From NCBI RefSeq assembly GCF_014638915.1, contig NZ_BMFQ01000002.1, forward strand, positions 248,001-312,000: a stretch of 64,000 nt of DNA. The letters run 5' to 3'. The stretch is from Xanthomarina arctica (lineage in GTDB: Bacteria > Bacteroidota > Bacteroidia > Flavobacteriales > Flavobacteriaceae). Every line of letters starts with the position of its first letter. Positions within the stretch are counted from its first letter, which is position 1. Shown in pieces: positions 62,732 through 64,000 of the stretch. The notes beneath the pieces are model-generated. The model did no database searches and had not been told where the DNA came from. It saw nothing but the letters and a program-made list of their open reading frames with translations. A program made the translations under genes and the position numbers.

Positions 62732-63583
62732 ATGAAACGTAAAATAATATTCGCAACCCTACTTACAGGTATCCTTTTTTTTACAACTTCTTGTAGTAAT
62801 GATGATGATTCCGTTGAATTCATTCCTGAAGCTAATCGTATAGAGACGGTTTCTGGAGCTAATCAGGCTGGGATTATAGAAACCGAATTATCGAACCCAA
62901 TTGAGGTCATGATAAAAGATCAAAACGGCAACGCATTTACTGGCGCAAATGTTGATTTTTCAGTAACAGACGGAAATTTGTCCTCAATAACGGCCACAAG
63001 TGATGGCAGTGGAATGGCAATAACCTACTGGACACTTGGATCTATAATTGGAGTACAACAATTAACAGCTACTGTGTTTCAGGAAGATGGCGTAACCCCT
63101 TTAAGTGGTTCTCCTTTAATTATTTCAGCCACAGCGACAGATATTCCTTGTCAAACATTATTAAATTCTACAGTACTCCCAGTTGGACCTAGTGCTGGAA
63201 CTTTGACAACATCTGTTATTAGTATTTCAGATTCGTTTACGGTAAGCGATGTCAATGTCACTTTGAATATTAATCATACTTGGGTGGCTGATATGGATAT
63301 TTTTCTAATAGCACCAGATGGCACAATGGTGGAATTAACCACAGACAACGGAGGTCCTGGAGATAATTTTGTAAATACCGTTTTTGATGATGAAGCGACA
63401 CTCTTAATTATTGATGTATTAATTGCAGATGCTCCTTTTACAAATACATATCAACCAGAAGGTAGCCTTGCTGATTTTAATGGTTTACAAGCTAATGGAG
63501 ATTGGACACTTAGTATAACTGATGATCAAGGTAGTGATGGAGGCTCGCTCATCAATTGGTTTATTGATATATGTGGTTATTAA
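62732..63583 (+). CDS. Lipoprotein with Big-type domain and proprotein-convertase P domain
   Basis: 283 residues. Lipoprotein signal ending TTSC. Residues about 35-135 resemble a bacterial Ig-like Big_1 domain (NPIEVMIKDQNGNAFTGANVDF, in parts; DGSGMAITYWTLGSIIGVQQ). The C-terminal 130 residues are a P/Homo B domain: SFTVSDVNVTLNINHTWVAD, MDIFLIAPDGTMVELTTDNG and ANGDWTLSITDDQGSDGGSL. P domains help protease folding or adhesion; no protease is attached here. A surface-anchored binding protein is likely. Confidence 0.85.
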   Translation: MKRKIIFATLLTGILFFTTSCSNDDDSVEFIPEANRIETVSGANQAGIIETELSNPIEVMIKDQNGNAFTGANVDFSVTDGNLSSITATSDGSGMAITYWTLGSIIGVQQLTATVFQEDGVTPLSGSPLIISATATDIPCQTLLNSTVLPVGPSAGTLTTSVISISDSFTVSDVNVTLNINHTWVADMDIFLIAPDGTMVELTTDNGGPGDNFVNTVFDDEATLLIIDVLIADAPFTNTYQPEGSLADFNGLQANGDWTLSITDDQGSDGGSLINWFIDICGY

Positions 63584-63795
63584 TAGATATGTTGCCAAAC
63601 TTCCAATAATTTGGAATCTCGACCAATGAGTGGTCCCCAACATCTACCATAAACCTTTTAGGATGAAATTCTATAAATATTTGAAAGTAGGACTCCAAAA
63701 CCTAGTTTATTCAGATCAGGGAATGTTGATTACAGGTTATGATGGCTGTAGACACAACGTATCAGAAAATTAAAAAACAAAAATAACTAATAATT

Positions 63796-64000
63796 ATGAA
63801 AAAACTTAAACAAATTGTTTTAGGGTTAGCTTTATTAATCGGCTATACAGCAAATGCCCAACAAGGTATCAATTATAAAGCCCTTATTAAAGACGATTTG
63901 GGCAATGTGGTTGTTAATCAAAATGTAAGACTACAATTTACCATATTGGCGATATTTTCAAATGGAAGTCCTGTCTTTCAAGAAACTCATGATCCAATTA
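63796..64000 (+). CDS. Secreted protein start (partial, cut by window end)
   Basis: ATG at 63796 opens a signal peptide (MKKLKQIVLGLALLIGYTANAQ) and then QGINYKALIKDDLGNVVVNQ, NVRLQFTILAIFSNGSPVFQ and ETHDPI. The QGINYKALIKDDLGN...LQFTI...VYQETH type opening is typical of flavobacterial secreted proteins that often carry collagen-like or tail-fibre-like repeats further on. The rest lies outside the window. The 212 bases before it hold no recognised gene. Confidence 0.7.
   Translation, partial: MKKLKQIVLGLALLIGYTANAQQGINYKALIKDDLGNVVVNQNVRLQFTILAIFSNGSPVFQETHDPI

Noticed and set aside
54372-63583. Polysaccharide utilisation locus
   Set aside because: The HTCS would suggest one, but no SusC/SusD, glycoside hydrolase or sulfatase gene is present.

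Overview
This window comes from a low-GC member of the Bacteroidota, most likely family Flavobacteriaceae. The evidence is type IX secretion (T9SS) sorting domains, PorP/SprF proteins, a SprB-like gliding adhesin, a hybrid two-component regulator with a periplasmic propeller, and promoters of the TTG-19/20-TAnnTTTG type. No rRNA, CRISPR array, intact transposase or integrase gene is visible.

Layout. 1-8.5 kb: the end of a gene, tRNA-His, and leftward housekeeping-type genes (redoxin, Kef-type antiporter with methyltransferase, two paralogous M28 peptidases, a DUF3108 protein). 8.7-25.1 kb: a rightward surface/gliding block with a beta-helix protein, a small T9SS type-B CTD protein, a PorP/SprF barrel fused to a long Ala/Glu coiled coil and a SPOR-like end, a SprB-like adhesin of about 3,200 residues, and a second PorP/SprF. 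It forms two tandem secreted-protein/PorP pairs. 26.2-38.9 kb: a cassette-like island. About fourteen mostly unrelated leftward genes (META-domain T9SS protein, SDR plus Crp, RelE/antitoxin, Na+/H+ antiporter, S41 protease, AraC, lipoproteins, GNATs, HutD, lipase) are interspersed with six related imperfect-palindrome repeats in one orientation, resembling integron attC sites. The island also holds decayed genes. 39.0-46.1 kb: an SOS-type mutagenesis module. A LexA-like S24 repressor and a DnaQ-GIY-YIG nuclease fusion are transcribed leftward; DinB, a DnaE-type polymerase and an SRAP protein are transcribed rightward. The divergent promoter carries an inverted TTTGTAGT that covers both -7 boxes.

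46.1-54.3 kb: small unknown genes, a cysE-cysM cysteine operon, a DUF417 membrane protein with an AraC regulator, gene fragments (SRAP C-terminus, two AraC pieces) around tRNA-Ser, a nitroreductase and a DegT aminotransferase. 54.4-64 kb: a 1291-residue hybrid two-component regulator, a 12-nt direct repeat at 21-bp spacing, then a run of secreted or lipid-anchored proteins (MopE-like, DUF4412, a duplicated novel domain, Big/P-domain, and a collagen-tail-like start cut by the window end).

The most unusual parts are the cassette array with structurally covarying repeats, the SOS module with its compact divergent operator, and the PorP/coiled-coil/SPOR fusion next to the giant adhesin. Functions are assigned from sequence motifs recognised by eye; no database search was run.
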